From the NCBI GenBank assembly GCA_964304625.1, contig OZ199840.1, forward strand, positions 4,960,001-5,024,000: 64,000 nt of DNA. Reading direction: 5' to 3'. This document shows positions 63,665 to 64,000 of this stretch, one piece after another; the stretch's first letter is position 1; each line of letters opens with the position of its first letter. The DNA is from Kudoa neothunni (lineage: Eukaryota; Cnidaria). The notes under the pieces were generated by a model. That model was not told the DNA's origin and did not search any database. It was given only the letters and a program-made list of their open reading frames with translations. The position numbers and the translations under genes are program-made.

Positions 63665-64000
63665 GTGACAATTAAATCCATCCTTGTGGTTTCTAAATTT
63701 TTTTTCAAGTAATTTATAAATTTTCGAATCAAAAATTATGTTTTAGCTTAATAACTAAATAAAGATAAACTAATAAAAAATTTACGATCTATTGAAATTG
63801 AGGTATTAGATCAATTATCTTAAATAGACTATGTACCCGATACATGTATCGGAAATAATATAGCATTCATATATTGAATTCTACTTGTTTTTACTCATTA
63901 TTATTACATATTATTATGTGTAGAATTTTTTTCCAACTATTTTGTACATATTATTATTTTATTTCAATTAATTAATCTTTAATAGTTATACAAATTACAT
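63665..64000 (+). other. 5' flank of a fourth array copy
   Basis: Matches the 5' flanks of copies 1-3 almost base for base, including the GATACATGTATCGG word and the pyrimidine stretch before exon 2 (compare 58050-58230). By analogy exon 2 of a fourth copy should begin within about 20-30 bases of the window end. The TTAA at 63820-63823 is the unoccupied site that element D occupies upstream of copy 3. Confidence 0.8.

Larger units (their letters stand above)
37225..64000 (+). repeat. Tandem array of a repeated gene unit
   Basis: Three complete units and the beginning of a fourth. Shared 5' flanks begin at about 37225, 46115, 53240 (interrupted by transposons to 58047) and 63665. Shared 3' flank continues about 400 bases past copies 1 and 3 (to 41210 and 61545). 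The start-to-start distance is about 9-11.5 kb, largely because different transposons fill the spacers. Confidence 0.85.

Noticed and set aside
1-64000. CRISPR arrays, rRNA or tRNA genes, bacterial operons
   Set aside because: None seen: there are no regularly spaced short repeats and no tRNA fold apart from the SINE head. Intron-rich genes show this is eukaryotic DNA.

Overview
The window is about 27% GC nuclear DNA from an animal. Several genes are animal orthologues split by very short introns, mostly 42-77 bases, with GT-AG ends: an ACP6-type histidine acid phosphatase, a STRAD pseudokinase, a mucolipin (TRPML) channel, TRIP4/ASC-1 and GPKOW. The AT richness, tiny introns and close gene packing suggest a small-genome or parasitic lineage such as a myxozoan, orthonectid or mite. 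The sequence alone does not decide between them. No rRNA, tRNA gene, CRISPR array, retrovirus-like or Polinton-like element was recognised.

Layout. 1-4 kb has no recognised gene. 4.3-15.5 kb holds a duplicated block with two ACP6-like genes on the minus strand. The first is intact over nine exons (434 aa); the second has an early stop. Between them lie Merlin and piggyBac transposon remains. 17.5-19 kb is a piggyBac relic. 19.4-21.8 kb is a nine-exon STRAD gene (minus). 22.8-23.9 and 33.8-34.8 kb are TTAA-flanked non-autonomous piggyBac-type elements. 26.0-32.8 kb is a compact trio: mucolipin (+), TRIP4 (-) convergent with it, and GPKOW (+), whose ATG is 50 bases from the TRIP4 ATG.

From 37.2 kb to the end is a tandem array of one multi-exon gene family. 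Three complete copies are present (37.8-40.7, 46.7-49.6, 58.2-61.1 kb), and the 5' flank of a fourth runs off the window. Each encodes a roughly 840-residue ectodomain of repeated, cysteine-containing, fibronectin-III-like domains, one mucin-like Ser/Thr/Pro linker, one transmembrane helix and a four-residue KKKN tail. All domain exons are symmetrical 1-1 phase. The copies are mosaics of each other, which indicates gene conversion. I do not recognise this family, and it is the best candidate for something undescribed.

The spacers of the array are full of DNA transposons: a FLYWCH/MULE relic, pogo- and hAT-type MITEs, a tRNA-derived SINE, and piggyBac elements. One piggyBac sits inside the end of another, and the unoccupied target site of the outer one is still readable in the neighbouring repeat unit.

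All exon boundaries were worked out by hand from frame, splice signals and remembered family sequences. They are predictions, not transcript evidence.
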